Source: Halobellus salinus
GTDB lineage: Archaea; Halobacteriota; Halobacteria; Halobacteriales; Haloferacaceae
Direction: 5' to 3'
Assembly (NCBI RefSeq): GCF_014646875.1
Contig: NZ_BMOC01000002.1
Coordinates: forward strand, 124,001-188,000
DNA length: 64,000 nt
The notes beneath the pieces are model-generated. The model was not told where the DNA came from, searched no databases, and saw only the letters and a program-made list of their open reading frames with translations. This document shows positions 24,157-33,475 of the stretch, piece by piece. Each line of letters starts with the position of its first letter. Within the stretch, counting starts at the first letter, position 1. The position numbers were made by a program, and so were the translations under genes.

Positions 24157-25092
24157 CTACTTCCGAAGCCGAACAACAGTCTCCTCATCGTTCCGGTCCA
24201 CGGCATCGACGAGCCCGTCGTCGGCCAAGTCCGAGACGAGGTCGCGGAGCCACGCCCGTCCGTAGCTCCCGTCGGGCGCATAGTCGACGCGGACCCGCGG
24301 GCCGAGGTCGTCCAAAGCGAGTTCGTCGTACTCCGTCAGTGCGGAGATCACCCGTCCCCGCATCTGCCGTCTGCTCCCCTCGAAGTCGGGCTGTTCGGGG
24401 ACGTCCGGCGCGGTGAAGTCGCCCGTCCGGTAGGCGTGACACCACTCGCGCCACGGGCACCCCGCCTCGTCACACCGGGGGGTCTTCCCGCAGGCGACGC
24501 CGCCGAGTTCCATGATCGCGTTGTTCCAGACGCGGGACTCCCCCTCCGGCATGAGCTCGCTCGCGGCGGCCTCAAACGCCGCGTCGTCGTCGTCGACGTC
24601 GAAGGCGCGGTACAGCACCCGCTTCACGTTGGTGTCGACTACGGCGTCGCCGTTGTCGAACGCGAACGACGCCACCGCGTTGGCGGTGTACGGACCCACA
24701 CCTTTCAGCTCCGAGAGTCCCTCGGGGTCTCGGGGCCACTCCCCGGCGTCGACGCCGTCCACCTCCCCGTCGACGATCCGGCCCGCGGCGTTGTGGAGGT
24801 ATTTCGCGCGGTTGTTGTACCCCAGCGAGAAGTCGGTCCAGAACGACACCACCGCGGCGCGGTCGGCGGCGGCGAGCGCCTCGACCGTGGGCCACCGGTC
24901 GAGGAAGCTCCGCCAGGCGTCGACCACGCGGTCGAGTTGGGTCTGCTGGCTCATAACCTCCGAGACCAGGATCTCGTAGGGGTCGGTGGTCTCTCGCCAC
25001 GGGAACGCGCGGTGATCGGCCTCGTACCACGAGGTGAGGGCGTCGCGCACGGCCGCGGCCTCCTTGAACGCCGGGGCGTCGCCGTCGGTCAT
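24157..25092 (-). CDS. mutY: A/G-specific adenine glycosylase (MutY)
   Basis: 311 residues. The HhH-GPD fold shows the catalytic Glu in YEILVSEVMSQQTQLDRVV, the helix-hairpin-helix LSELKGVGPYTANAVASFAF and the catalytic Asp in VVDTNVKRVLYR. The Fe-S loop reads C-x5-C-x4-C-x5-C (near residues 196-214), not the textbook C-x6-C-x2-C-x5-C. No NUDIX-like 8-oxoG recognition domain follows. Instead the last 90 residues look like a winged helix (ALTEYDELALDDLGPRV ... DLVDA). It removes adenine opposite 8-oxoguanine. ATG at 25092 follows a GC-rich divergent gap to the next gene. Confidence 0.92.
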   Translation of the reverse strand: MTDGDAPAFKEAAAVRDALTSWYEADHRAFPWRETTDPYEILVSEVMSQQTQLDRVVDAWRSFLDRWPTVEALAAADRAAVVSFWTDFSLGYNNRAKYLHNAAGRIVDGEVDGVDAGEWPRDPEGLSELKGVGPYTANAVASFAFDNGDAVVDTNVKRVLYRAFDVDDDDAAFEAAASELMPEGESRVWNNAIMELGGVACGKTPRCDEAGCPWREWCHAYRTGDFTAPDVPEQPDFEGSRRQMRGRVISALTEYDELALDDLGPRVRVDYAPDGSYGRAWLRDLVSDLADDGLVDAVDRNDEETVVRLRK

Positions 25093-25200
25093 CGCCCGAC
25101 GGTTGTCCCCCCCAGGGTTTGGGGGTTCTGGTCGGGGCGTCGCGGCCGGGGTCCCGCTGCGAGGCGAAACCGGTTTGACGCCGCCGGCCGATGAGGTAGT

Positions 25201-25527
25201 GTGAGTTTGGACGAACTGACCGAACAGGTCGAGTCGACGTACGCCGACATCGACGACGAGCAGTCGGTGTCTTTGGATCGGGAGACCCGCCACGAGTTGG
25301 CCATGCTGTCGGCGGCGTTCGGGACCGGCGAGACCGACGAACTCCTCCGGCGGGCGGTCCACCTGTTGTTTCAGACCACTGTCGACCGCGGGACGCTCGA
25401 TTTCCACCTCCGGCAGGAACACGACGTCACCTACGACGAGTATCTCTCGGGAATGACCTACGACGAGATGACGGGCCAAGACCAGTACCCGCAACGCGAC
25501 GACGAACGACGCTACCAGATGGACTGA
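25201..25527 (+). CDS. small acidic haloarchaeal protein, unknown function
   Basis: A 108-residue soluble protein of unknown function. The middle resembles a helical DNA-associated or antitoxin-like segment (SLDRETRHELAMLSAAFGTGETDELLRRAVHLLFQTT) followed by a Tyr- and Asp-rich C-terminus (HDVTYDEYLSGMTYDEMTG). The GTG start at 25201 is divergent from mutY. The fold guess is weak. Confidence 0.7.
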   Translation: MSLDELTEQVESTYADIDDEQSVSLDRETRHELAMLSAAFGTGETDELLRRAVHLLFQTTVDRGTLDFHLRQEHDVTYDEYLSGMTYDEMTGQDQYPQRDDERRYQMD

Positions 25528-25613
25528 TACGGATTCGGGACCACCCGAATTTGAGATCCGACCCGCTGGATCCGAGTAGCGGATTTTATTTCCCCACGTC
25601 GCCGACACCCCGT

Positions 25614-25868
25614 ATGGACACCGACGAGGTTGAACGCCGGATCGAGGCCGGAATCCACGACGCGGACGCGAGCGTCACGCTGCCGCGAGTGCCCGACGAG
25701 AACCACGAGGACGCCCACTTCGCCGCCGTTGTCGTCTCACCCGCCTTCGAGGGGAAGTCGCTCGTCGAACAGCACCAGATGGTGTACGACGCCCTCGGCG
25801 ACGCGATGACCGACGACATCCACGCGCTGGAGATGAAGACCTACACCCCCGGCGAGCGGGAGGCGTAG
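25614..25868 (+). CDS. BolA-family protein
   Basis: 84 residues matching the BolA fold: an N-terminal helix (EVERRIEAGIHDADASVTL), then HFAAVVVSPAFEGKSLVEQHQMVYDAL with the conserved F-x-G-x-S-x-x-x-x-H core, ending in the family's HALEMKTYTP. BolA proteins partner with monothiol glutaredoxins or Fe-S carriers in iron and redox homeostasis. A TATA-like GATTTTATTT at 25582 precedes the ATG by about 30 bp, so a leaderless mRNA is likely. Confidence 0.9.
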   Translation: MDTDEVERRIEAGIHDADASVTLPRVPDENHEDAHFAAVVVSPAFEGKSLVEQHQMVYDALGDAMTDDIHALEMKTYTPGEREA

Positions 25869-25961
25869 GACCCGAGCGGGCGGACCGCGCCGTCGGTCCA
25901 CACGGTCGAGTTGCGCATCGAACCGACGGGTTTTACGCGCCGCCGTGCCGTCGGATGTGGT

Positions 25962-27371
25962 ATGTCCGACGACGAGTTCCGGACCGAGCGCGACAGCCTC
26001 GGCGAGGTCGAGGTACCGAGCGACGCCTACTGGGGTGCCCAGACCCAGCGGGCGGTCGAGAACTTCCACATCTCGGGGATCGCCTTCGGCCGCCGGTTCG
26101 TCCGAGCGCTGGGGGTTGTTAAGAAGGCCGCGGCGGCCGCCAACCGCGACCTCGGTCTCCTCGGCGACGAGACCGCGGCGGCTATTATCGACGCCGCCGA
26201 CGAGGTGATTGCCGGCGACCACAACGATCAGTTCCCGGTCGACGTCTTCCAGACCGGCTCCGGTACCTCCTCGAACATGAACGCAAACGAGGTAATCGCC
26301 AACCGCGCGGCGGAGTTGCTGGGGGAGTCCGTCGGCGACCGCGCCGTCCACCCTAACGACCACGTCAACTACGGCCAGTCCTCGAACGACGTGATCCCCA
26401 CCGCGATGCACGTCTCCGCGCTGGAAGCCCTCCGAAAGGACCTCGTTCCTGCTTTGGAGACGCTGGGCGAGGAGCTCGCGGCCAAGGAAGCGGAGTTCGA
26501 CGGTGTGGTCAAGACCGGCCGCACCCACCTCCAGGACGCCACGCCGGTCCGGTTGGGACAGGAGTTCGCGGGCTACCGGACCCAAGTCGAGAAAGGGATC
26601 ACCCGCGCCGACACCGCCGGCGAGCACCTATCGGAACTCGCCCTCGGCGGGACCGCGGTTGGCACCGGCCTCAACACGCATCCCGAGTTCCCCGAGCGCG
26701 CCGCGGCGTACATCTCCGATGAGACCGGTATCGAGTTCCGGCCCGCAGACAGCCACTTCGAGGCGCAGGCCGCACACGACGCGATGAGCGAGGCCCACGG
26801 CGCGCTCCGGACAGTCGCGGGGTCGCTCAACAAGGTCGCGAACGACCTCCGGCTCCTGGCGTCGGGACCGCGGAACGGCCTCGGCGAGGTCGAACAGCCC
26901 GAAAACCAGCCCGGGAGCTCGATCATGCCCGGGAAGATCAACCCGGTGGTCGCGGAGGCGGTGAACCAGGTCCACAAGCAGGTGGTTGGCAACGACGCCG
27001 CGGTCGCGGCGGGCGCCGCGGAAGGCCAGATCGATCTCAACCTCTACAAGCCCGTCATTGCCCACAACGTGCTCCAATCGACTACGTTGCTCTCGAACGC
27101 GGCCGAAACGTTCGGCGAGCGGTTCGTCGCGAAACTCGAGGCCAACGAGGACGTCTGTGAGACACAGGTCGAGCGCTCCATGGCGCTCGCCACCGCGCTG
27201 AACCCCACGATCGGGTACGACAAGGCCAGCAAAGTCGCGAAGACGGCGCTGAAAGAGGGGAGAACGGTCCGGGACGTCGTCGTCGAGACGGGGTACCTCA
27301 GCCCCGATGAGGCCGACGAGGTCCTGGATCCCGAGTCGATGACCCACCGGGGGATCCTCGGCGAGGAGTAG
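25962..27371 (+). CDS. fumC: class II fumarate hydratase
   Basis: 469 residues of the fumarase/aspartase superfamily. Signatures are TGSGTSSNMNANEV near residue 103, GRTHLQDATPVRLGQEF near 186 and the family signature GSSIMPGKINPVV near 318. It interconverts fumarate and malate in the TCA cycle. The length matches the homotetrameric class II enzymes. A TATA-like GGGTTTTACG lies about 30 bp before the ATG. It stands as a single gene between bolA and a small zinc-finger gene. Confidence 0.95.
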   Translation: MSDDEFRTERDSLGEVEVPSDAYWGAQTQRAVENFHISGIAFGRRFVRALGVVKKAAAAANRDLGLLGDETAAAIIDAADEVIAGDHNDQFPVDVFQTGSGTSSNMNANEVIANRAAELLGESVGDRAVHPNDHVNYGQSSNDVIPTAMHVSALEALRKDLVPALETLGEELAAKEAEFDGVVKTGRTHLQDATPVRLGQEFAGYRTQVEKGITRADTAGEHLSELALGGTAVGTGLNTHPEFPERAAAYISDETGIEFRPADSHFEAQAAHDAMSEAHGALRTVAGSLNKVANDLRLLASGPRNGLGEVEQPENQPGSSIMPGKINPVVAEAVNQVHKQVVGNDAAVAAGAAEGQIDLNLYKPVIAHNVLQSTTLLSNAAETFGERFVAKLEANEDVCETQVERSMALATALNPTIGYDKASKVAKTALKEGRTVRDVVVETGYLSPDEADEVLDPESMTHRGILGEE

Positions 27372-27430
27372 GCGAGACAGACCGACCGGAAACCGGTACG
27401 TTGATACTGGTTTCGGGGGTATTCTGAGGT

Positions 27431-27595
27431 ATGCACGGAATTCAGCAGTCCCGCGAGCGCGGCCGCGACCTCCTCGAATGTCGACGCTGTGAGGCTCGGT
27501 TCCCGGAGGGGACGGCGACGACCGACGGGTGGCACTACGTCTGCCCCGAGTGCGGTGAGGGCCGAGGCATCGGCGACGGGCTGCGACGGAGTTAG
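27431..27595 (+). CDS. 54-residue zinc-ribbon microprotein
   Basis: A short ORF starting MHGIQQSRERGRDLLE carries two CxxC knuckles: ECRRCEARF at about residues 17-20 and YVCPECGEG at about 40-43. The spacing suits one zinc ribbon. It ends GDGLRRS at TAG 27593. Haloarchaea encode many such small zinc-finger proteins, several of which affect motility or biofilm. The role of this one is unknown. The codon pattern and the paired cysteines support it as a real gene. Confidence 0.75.
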   Translation: MHGIQQSRERGRDLLECRRCEARFPEGTATTDGWHYVCPECGEGRGIGDGLRRS

Positions 27596-27762
27596 GAGGT
27601 AGGTCTGGGACGGGCCGAAGTCACGCCCGTGGAGACTGCGACCGCTGTGGAAACCGACTGAGGACAGTCTTCGGCGGGTCCTGCAAGTCGCGTCGTTGAA
27701 ACGGGAAGCCCCGGGACGTGACCCCGAAGGCTATTCACGCCGGGGGTACCGACTCACCAGTA

Positions 27763-29631
27763 ATGACCGACTACGACTACGACGACCTCGGTCTCGTCGC
27801 GGGGCTGGAGATCCACCAACAGCTCGACACCGCTACGAAGCTGTTCTGCCGGTGTCCAACAACCGAGCGCGACCCCGATGACTCGACGCGGTCGTTCACG
27901 CGCTCTCTCCACCCCACCCGGAGCGAACTCGGCGAACTCGACGACGCCGCCGTTGAGGAGAGCCGGGTCGACCGGGAGTTCGAGTACCTCGCTTACGACA
28001 CCACCTGCCTCGTCGAGGAGGACGAGGAGCCACCCCACCGACTCGACACCGACGCCCGCGAGGTCGCGCTCCAGATCGCCGACCTCCTGGATATGGAGCC
28101 GGTTGATCAGGCACACGTGATGCGGAAACTCGTGATCGACGGCTCCAACACCTCGGGGTTCCAACGGACCGCGCTTGTCGCTCAGGACGGTGCCATCGAG
28201 ACCAGCGCGGGACCGGTCGGCGTCGAGGACCTGCTGTTGGAGGAGGAGTCGGCCCAGCGCGTCGAGGAGCGCGACGACGGCGTCACGTACTCGCTGGACC
28301 GACTCGGCGTTCCGCTGGTCGAGATCGGCACTCGCCCCGACATCGACTCCCCCGAACAGGCGCGGGAGGCCGCCGAAACAATCGGCATGCTCCTCAGATC
28401 CACCGGATCGGTCAAGCGCGGACTCGGGACCATCCGCCAGGACGTGAACGTCTCGATCGCGGAGGGCGCCCGCGTCGAGATCAAGGGCGTCCAGGCGCTT
28501 GACGACATCGACGACATCGTCCGCCGGGAGGTGGGCCGACAGGTCGGGCTCCTTTCGATCCGCGAGGCGTTGGCCGCCCGGGATGCCGGAGTCGGTGACA
28601 CACAGGACGTATCCGAGGTGTTCGCGGACACCGACTCGGGCGTGATCGGCGGCGCGCTCGCCGATGGCGGTTCGGTGACCGCGGTGCCGCTCTACGGGTT
28701 CGACGGCCTGGTCGGCCGGGAGATCCAGCCCGACCGCCGGCTGGGGACCGAACTCTCCGATCACGCCAAACGCAACGGCGCGGGCGGGATCTTCCACACC
28801 GACGAACTCCCGGCGTACGGCGTAACCGACGCTGAGGTCGCGGCGCTGCGTGAGGCGGTCGACGCTGGCGAGGAGGACGCGGTCGCGATTGTCGCCGCCG
28901 AGACTGAAACTGCGGAACTCGCGATCGAGGCGGCCGCAGACCGCGCCGAGACCGCCATCGAGGGCGTGCCGGAGGAGACCCGCGGTGCGAACGACGACGG
29001 CACCACCAGATACCTCCGGCCGCTGCCCGGCGCGGCGCGGATGTATCCCGAAACGGACGTCCCGCCGGTCGAACTCGACCCCTCCGACGTCGAGACGCCC
29101 GAACTCCTGACCGAAAAGGTCGACCGCTACCACTCGGAGTTCGACCTCGAGGCTGGCCTCGCCGAGCAGGTCGCGTACGGCCGCCGGATGCGGCTGTTCG
29201 AGCGTGCGGTCGGCGCGGGCATCGACGCGACGTTCGCCGCTGGCCTCCTGGAATCGACGCTGACCGAACTCCGTCGGGACGGCGTCGCGGTCGGGGAACT
29301 GGCCGACAACCACCTGCTCGGCGTGATGCGGCTGGTCGACGACGACGAGTTGGCGAAGGAGGGGGTTGAGGAGGTGCTCTCCACGATCGCGTCCGACCCG
29401 GACCTCACGCCGGCGGCCGCGGTCGAGGAGGCCGGCCTCTCGGGTGTCTCCGAATCGGATGTCCGCGACGCCGTCAGCGATGTCGTCGACCGAAACGCCG
29501 ACCAGGTCGAAAGCCAGGGGATGGGGGCGTTCTCCGCGCTGATGGGTGAGGCGATGGGCGCGCTCCGCGGGAAAGCCGACGGCGAGATCGTCAGCGACGT
29601 GTTGCGCGAGGAGATCCAAAAGCGGGCGTAG
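27763..29631 (+). CDS. gatE: Glu-tRNA(Gln) amidotransferase subunit E
   Basis: 622 residues. The GatB/GatE catalytic core starts at GLVAGLEIHQQLDTATKLFCRC, a cysteine-rich zinc-binding segment. It continues with LVIDGSNTSGFQRT, GVPLVEIGTRPDI and GLGTIRQDVNVSI. An AspRS-like GAD insertion follows near 270-400, which distinguishes archaeal GatE from GatB. The C-terminus is YqeY-like (GAFSALMGEAMGALRGKADG). With GatD it converts Glu-tRNA(Gln) to Gln-tRNA(Gln). gatD is not in this window. ATG at 27763 is the first start of the conserved region. Confidence 0.95.
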   Translation: MTDYDYDDLGLVAGLEIHQQLDTATKLFCRCPTTERDPDDSTRSFTRSLHPTRSELGELDDAAVEESRVDREFEYLAYDTTCLVEEDEEPPHRLDTDAREVALQIADLLDMEPVDQAHVMRKLVIDGSNTSGFQRTALVAQDGAIETSAGPVGVEDLLLEEESAQRVEERDDGVTYSLDRLGVPLVEIGTRPDIDSPEQAREAAETIGMLLRSTGSVKRGLGTIRQDVNVSIAEGARVEIKGVQALDDIDDIVRREVGRQVGLLSIREALAARDAGVGDTQDVSEVFADTDSGVIGGALADGGSVTAVPLYGFDGLVGREIQPDRRLGTELSDHAKRNGAGGIFHTDELPAYGVTDAEVAALREAVDAGEEDAVAIVAAETETAELAIEAAADRAETAIEGVPEETRGANDDGTTRYLRPLPGAARMYPETDVPPVELDPSDVETPELLTEKVDRYHSEFDLEAGLAEQVAYGRRMRLFERAVGAGIDATFAAGLLESTLTELRRDGVAVGELADNHLLGVMRLVDDDELAKEGVEEVLSTIASDPDLTPAAAVEEAGLSGVSESDVRDAVSDVVDRNADQVESQGMGAFSALMGEAMGALRGKADGEIVSDVLREEIQKRA

Positions 29632-29649
29632 CAGGGCCGATTCACAACA

Positions 29650-29692
29650 CTCAACGAGAATACCCGCGTCTCCAGGCGCGGGCGGATGTCAA
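29650..29692 (+). mobile_element. solo IS200/IS605-type right-end hairpin
   Basis: CAACGAGAATA precedes the stem CCCGCG, loop TCTCCAGG, CGCGGG, then CGGATGTCAA ending at 29692. It is the best-preserved of the four plus-strand copies besides that at 3499. It lies in the 86-bp convergent gap between gatE and the TrmJ-like gene and could also act as a transcription terminator for either. Confidence 0.6.
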
Positions 29693-29717
29693 GCTCGTGG
29701 CCGCCGGGTCCGGGCCG

Positions 29718-30608
29718 CTACGTCGGTGACCCGCCGTTTCGGCCGTCGGACTGGTTGGCTCCGCTGTCGGACTGGTTGGCTCCGCTGTCGGACTGGTTGG
29801 CTCCGCCGTCGCCCGATTCTCCCGTGTGGTCGCCGAACGAGCGGTCGCCCAACAGGTCGTTTGCCCGGCGAAAAATGCCGGTGAGCGTCGTTATCTCCCG
29901 CTCGGTCGGGTGCGCGCGGCCCAGCAGCCGACGCATCATCACCCGGGTCTTCTCGCGTTTGTGCTCGCGGCTCTCGACCGACCGGTGGAACGTCCCGAAG
30001 AAGTCGTAGAACCGGTCGATTGCGGCCTCGTCGGCGCGTTCACGCTCGACATCTGGAAGCTGTGTCTCCGCGACCGTCAGCGTCTGGAGTTCATAGAGCA
30101 GTATCGTCGCCGCCTGCCCCAGGTTCAGAACGGGGTACTCGGCGCTCGCGGGGATCGAACACACCTCATCAAGCCGTGCGAGTTCGTCGTTGTCGAGTCC
30201 GGTGCCCTCCCGACCGAACACCAGCGCCGTCCGCGTGTCGACCCGCTTTAGACTCTCCCGGACCTCGACCGGGGTCTTGAACGGGAACCGGACGTGACGG
30301 CGGCTGTCGTCGTTGGTGATCGCGGTGGTGCCGATCGTGTGGTGGGTGTCGACGACTTCGTCGAAAGTCACCTCCTCAGCCTCGGGGAGCACGTCCTCAC
30401 GAGCGTGGCCGGCGAACCCGTACGCCTCGCCGTCCTCGTGGAGTTCCGGCGGGTTCACCAGTTTCAGCTCTGAGAGCCCGAAGTTCTTCATCGCGCGGGC
30501 GATGGTCCCGACGTTACCCGGGGTCTTCGGGTCGACGACGACAACGATCGGATCGTGCGTGCGTCCCGCTTCAGGGCTCGAATCGGCCCCCGCGTCGTCG
30601 CCGGACAT
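29718..30608 (-). CDS. SPOUT-class RNA 2'-O-methyltransferase (TrmJ-like)
   Basis: 296 residues. The trefoil-knot methyltransferase core runs from IVVVVDPKTPGNVGTIARAMKNFG (motif 1) through ALVFGREGTGLDNDEL (motif 2) to IPASAEYPVLNLGQAATILLYEL (motif 3), as in the TrmJ/TrmH group acting on tRNA ribose. A helical C-terminal extension follows, then a three-fold ANQSDSG-type repeat encoded by a 21-bp tandem repeat at 29748-29810. The repeat tail is probably disordered. The start overlaps the upstream gene as ATGA. Confidence 0.9.
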   Translation of the reverse strand: MSGDDAGADSSPEAGRTHDPIVVVVDPKTPGNVGTIARAMKNFGLSELKLVNPPELHEDGEAYGFAGHAREDVLPEAEEVTFDEVVDTHHTIGTTAITNDDSRRHVRFPFKTPVEVRESLKRVDTRTALVFGREGTGLDNDELARLDEVCSIPASAEYPVLNLGQAATILLYELQTLTVAETQLPDVERERADEAAIDRFYDFFGTFHRSVESREHKREKTRVMMRRLLGRAHPTEREITTLTGIFRRANDLLGDRSFGDHTGESGDGGANQSDSGANQSDSGANQSDGRNGGSPT

Positions 30609-31183
30609 CACCCCGTGGGGTACTCCCGGCCCAACTCGAGGTCGACCCCATCCCCGTCGTCTTCGTCGACGGTCGTGACCTCGCCCGTCCGGAGGTCGAT
30701 CCGCTTGCGCTCGCCCTCGTAGTTCTCGTTGAGACGGCGGTTGAGTTCGGCGGGATCCGGGGGGTCCGGCAGCCCCGTGGGATCGGTGTCGACGTGGTCG
30801 ACCCCGGCGTACTCTTCCGGCGCGCGCCCGCCCGCGGCAAACCACTCGTGGAACCGGTCGCGGAAGGTCTCGCTTCCAGTGAGGTCGGCGCCGTCGGCCT
30901 CCCGGAACCAGTAGAGGAACTCCGGCTCGTGCGCCGAGCACAGAAGCACCTCCTCCATCGGTTCGCCATAGACGGTCTCGGCTTGGTTGCACCGTTTCTT
31001 GTCGGCCTCACCGTGGATCAGGTAGCAGGCGTCACACGGCTTGCCCTGGAGATAGGTCAACCGGACGAGCCGCCGCCGGGTGTCGTCGTCGAGTTCGTCC
31101 AACGGACGGAACTCGCCGTCGTCGGTGAACACCGCCGACTCGTCGAACCGCCACCCGCGGAGCCCGATACTCACTTTCGGCAT
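30608..31183 (-). CDS. haloarchaeal protein with Cys/His cluster, unknown function
   Basis: 191 residues with no recognised family. Residues 48-90 hold a metal-binding-looking set, GKPCDACYLIHGEADKKRCN and then LLCSAHEPEF. The C-terminal part is acidic (TTVDEDDGDGVDLELG). It precedes the TrmJ-like gene in an ATGA-overlapping pair, so an RNA-related role is possible but not shown. ATG at 31183 (MPKVSIGLRGW) is preferred. The longer upstream frame shows no haloarchaeal acidic bias. Confidence 0.75.
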   Translation of the reverse strand: MPKVSIGLRGWRFDESAVFTDDGEFRPLDELDDDTRRRLVRLTYLQGKPCDACYLIHGEADKKRCNQAETVYGEPMEEVLLCSAHEPEFLYWFREADGADLTGSETFRDRFHEWFAAGGRAPEEYAGVDHVDTDPTGLPDPPDPAELNRRLNENYEGERKRIDLRTGEVTTVDEDDGDGVDLELGREYPTG

Positions 31184-31302
31184 TACCGGGTCGTAGCCGG
31201 TCGTCGGATAAAAGCGACGTGACTCGACCGCCGGGGCCCGCGTGACCGGGTCGGCGGCCCTCGGAACGTGCGGCTTTTCATTCTCCCCCGAGAAAACCAC
31301 GT

Positions 31303-33411
31303 ATGGATCCGAAGCGGGAGCTCACGAGCGTCGACCTCGCGGCCCTCGTCACCGAACTAAACCGGTACGAGGGCGCGAAAGTCGACAAAGTCTACCTCTA
31401 CGGCGACGATCTGCTCCGCTTCAAGATGCGGGATTTCGACCGCGGTCGGGTGGAACTCCTCGTCGAGGTCGGCGACACGAAACGCGCCCACGCCGCCGAC
31501 CCCGACCGCGTCCCCGACGCCCCCGGACGACCTCCGAACTTCGCAAAGATGCTGCGAAACCGGCTGTCGGGCGCCGACTTCGCTGGCGTCGAACAGTTCG
31601 AGTTCGATCGCATCCTCACGTTCAGCTTCGAGCGCGGCGACGAGAACACACAGGTTGTCGCGGAACTGTTCGGGCAGGGCAACGCCGCGGTCCTCGACGA
31701 GACCGGCGAGGTCGTCCGCAGCCTCGAAACCGTCCGGCTCAAGTCCCGAACGGTCGCGCCGGGCGCGCAGTACGAGTTCCCCGCCTCCAGAGTCAACCCG
31801 CTGTCGGTGAGCTTTGAGGCGTTCGCCCGGCAGATGGACGACTCCGACACCGACGTGGTGCGGACGCTCGCAACGCAGTTGAACCTCGGCGGACTGTACG
31901 CGGAGGAGGTGTGCACCCGCGCGGGCGTCGAGAAGACCACACCGATCGAGGAGGCGGGCGACGAGGAGTACCGGGCGCTCCACGACGCGATCGACGACCT
32001 CCGGACGCGGCTCCGCGCCGGCGAGTTCGACCCACGGGTCTACGAGGACGACGGCGCAGTCGTCGACACGACGCCCTTCCCCCTGGAGGAACACGAACGA
32101 GAGGGGCTCGACAGCGAGGCCGCCGACACGTTCAACCGGGCGGTCGACGAGTACTTTCATCGGTTGGAGCGGGCCGCAGACGACGACTCCGTAGAGGAGG
32201 CGGCGAGTTCCCGACCGGATTTCGAGGCGGAGGTCGCGAAACAGAAGCGGATTATCGACCAGCAGGAAGGCGCGATCGAGGAGTTCGAAGAGCAGGCCGA
32301 GGCCGAACGCCGGCGGGCGGAACTCCTGTACGCTAACTACGACCTAGTCGACGAGGTTCTCTCGACCGTCCGTGACGCGCGTGCGAGCGACGTGGCGTGG
32401 GACGAGATCCGCGAGACGCTCGCGGCGGGCGCCGAACGGGGGATCCCCGCAGCGGCGGCCGTGATCGACGTCGACGGCGCCGAGGCGACCGTCACCATCG
32501 AACTCGACGACACCGAGGTCACAGTCGACGTCGACACCGGAGTCGAAAAGAACGCAGACCGGCTCTACACCGAGGCGAAGCGGATCGAGGGCAAAAAGGA
32601 GGGCGCGCTCGCGGCGATCAAGAACACCCGCGAGGAACTCGACGCGGTCAAGCAGCGCCGCGACGCGTGGGAGGCTGACGACGACCCCGAACCCGAGGAC
32701 GAGACCGAGGACGCCGACCGCGACTGGCTGTCGATGGAGTCGATCCCGATCCGGAGTTCTGAGGAGTGGTACGAGCGGTTCCGGTGGTTCCACACCTCCG
32801 ATGGGTTCCTGGTGATCGGCGGGCGGAACGCCGACCAGAACGAGGAGATCGTCACGAAGTACCTCGACAAACACGATCGGTTCTTCCACACCCAAGCCCA
32901 CGGCGGCCCGGTGACGGTGGTGAAAGCCTCGGGTCCCTCCGAGCCGTCCGAACCCGTCGACTTCCCCGAGACGACCTCGGAGGAGGCCGCGCAGTTCGCG
33001 GTCTCGTATTCGTCGACCTGGAAGGAGGGCCGGTACGCCGGGGAGGCGTACGCCGTCGACCCGGACCAAGTGTCGAAGACGCCGGAGTCCGGAGAGTACA
33101 TCGAAAAGGGATCGTTCGTCGTCCGCGGCGACCGGACCTACTTCCGGGATGTCGAAAGCGAGGTCGCTGTCGGGGTCCAGTGTGAGGGCGAAACGCGCGT
33201 GGTCGGCGGCCCACCGTCGGCCATCGAAGACCGGGTCGCGACCACAGTCCGGCTCCAGCCCGGACGGTACGCCCAGAACGACGCCGCGAAGATGGTCTAC
33301 CGGGAGTTCAAACAGCGATTCGCGGATCAGTCGTTCCTCCGAAAGGTCGCGAGCCCCGACCGGATCCAGGAGTTCCTGCCGGCCGGCGGTAGCCAGATCG
33401 TCGAGGAGTGA
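31303..33411 (+). CDS. rqcH: RqcH / NEMF-family ribosome quality control protein
   Basis: 702 residues. The N-terminal NFACT-N domain starts RELTSVDLAALVTELNRYEGAKVDKVYL and includes FEFDRILTFSFER and ELFGQGNAAVLDE. A coiled coil occupies about residues 310-345. NFACT-R lies at about 490-600, with RWFHTSDGFLVIGGRNADQN and KYLDKHDRFFHTQAHGG. A C-terminal beta-rich domain follows. RqcH binds obstructed 50S subunits and can recruit tRNA to add tails to stalled chains. Pelota, which splits stalled ribosomes, is encoded 1.2 kb downstream on the same strand. Confidence 0.93.
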   Translation: MDPKRELTSVDLAALVTELNRYEGAKVDKVYLYGDDLLRFKMRDFDRGRVELLVEVGDTKRAHAADPDRVPDAPGRPPNFAKMLRNRLSGADFAGVEQFEFDRILTFSFERGDENTQVVAELFGQGNAAVLDETGEVVRSLETVRLKSRTVAPGAQYEFPASRVNPLSVSFEAFARQMDDSDTDVVRTLATQLNLGGLYAEEVCTRAGVEKTTPIEEAGDEEYRALHDAIDDLRTRLRAGEFDPRVYEDDGAVVDTTPFPLEEHEREGLDSEAADTFNRAVDEYFHRLERAADDDSVEEAASSRPDFEAEVAKQKRIIDQQEGAIEEFEEQAEAERRRAELLYANYDLVDEVLSTVRDARASDVAWDEIRETLAAGAERGIPAAAAVIDVDGAEATVTIELDDTEVTVDVDTGVEKNADRLYTEAKRIEGKKEGALAAIKNTREELDAVKQRRDAWEADDDPEPEDETEDADRDWLSMESIPIRSSEEWYERFRWFHTSDGFLVIGGRNADQNEEIVTKYLDKHDRFFHTQAHGGPVTVVKASGPSEPSEPVDFPETTSEEAAQFAVSYSSTWKEGRYAGEAYAVDPDQVSKTPESGEYIEKGSFVVRGDRTYFRDVESEVAVGVQCEGETRVVGGPPSAIEDRVATTVRLQPGRYAQNDAAKMVYREFKQRFADQSFLRKVASPDRIQEFLPAGGSQIVEE

Positions 33412-33475
33412 CCCAACAGCCCGACGGCCAGGTGCCCCCCGGCGTCACCTATCGCAGCGTTTGCGACTGACTGCT

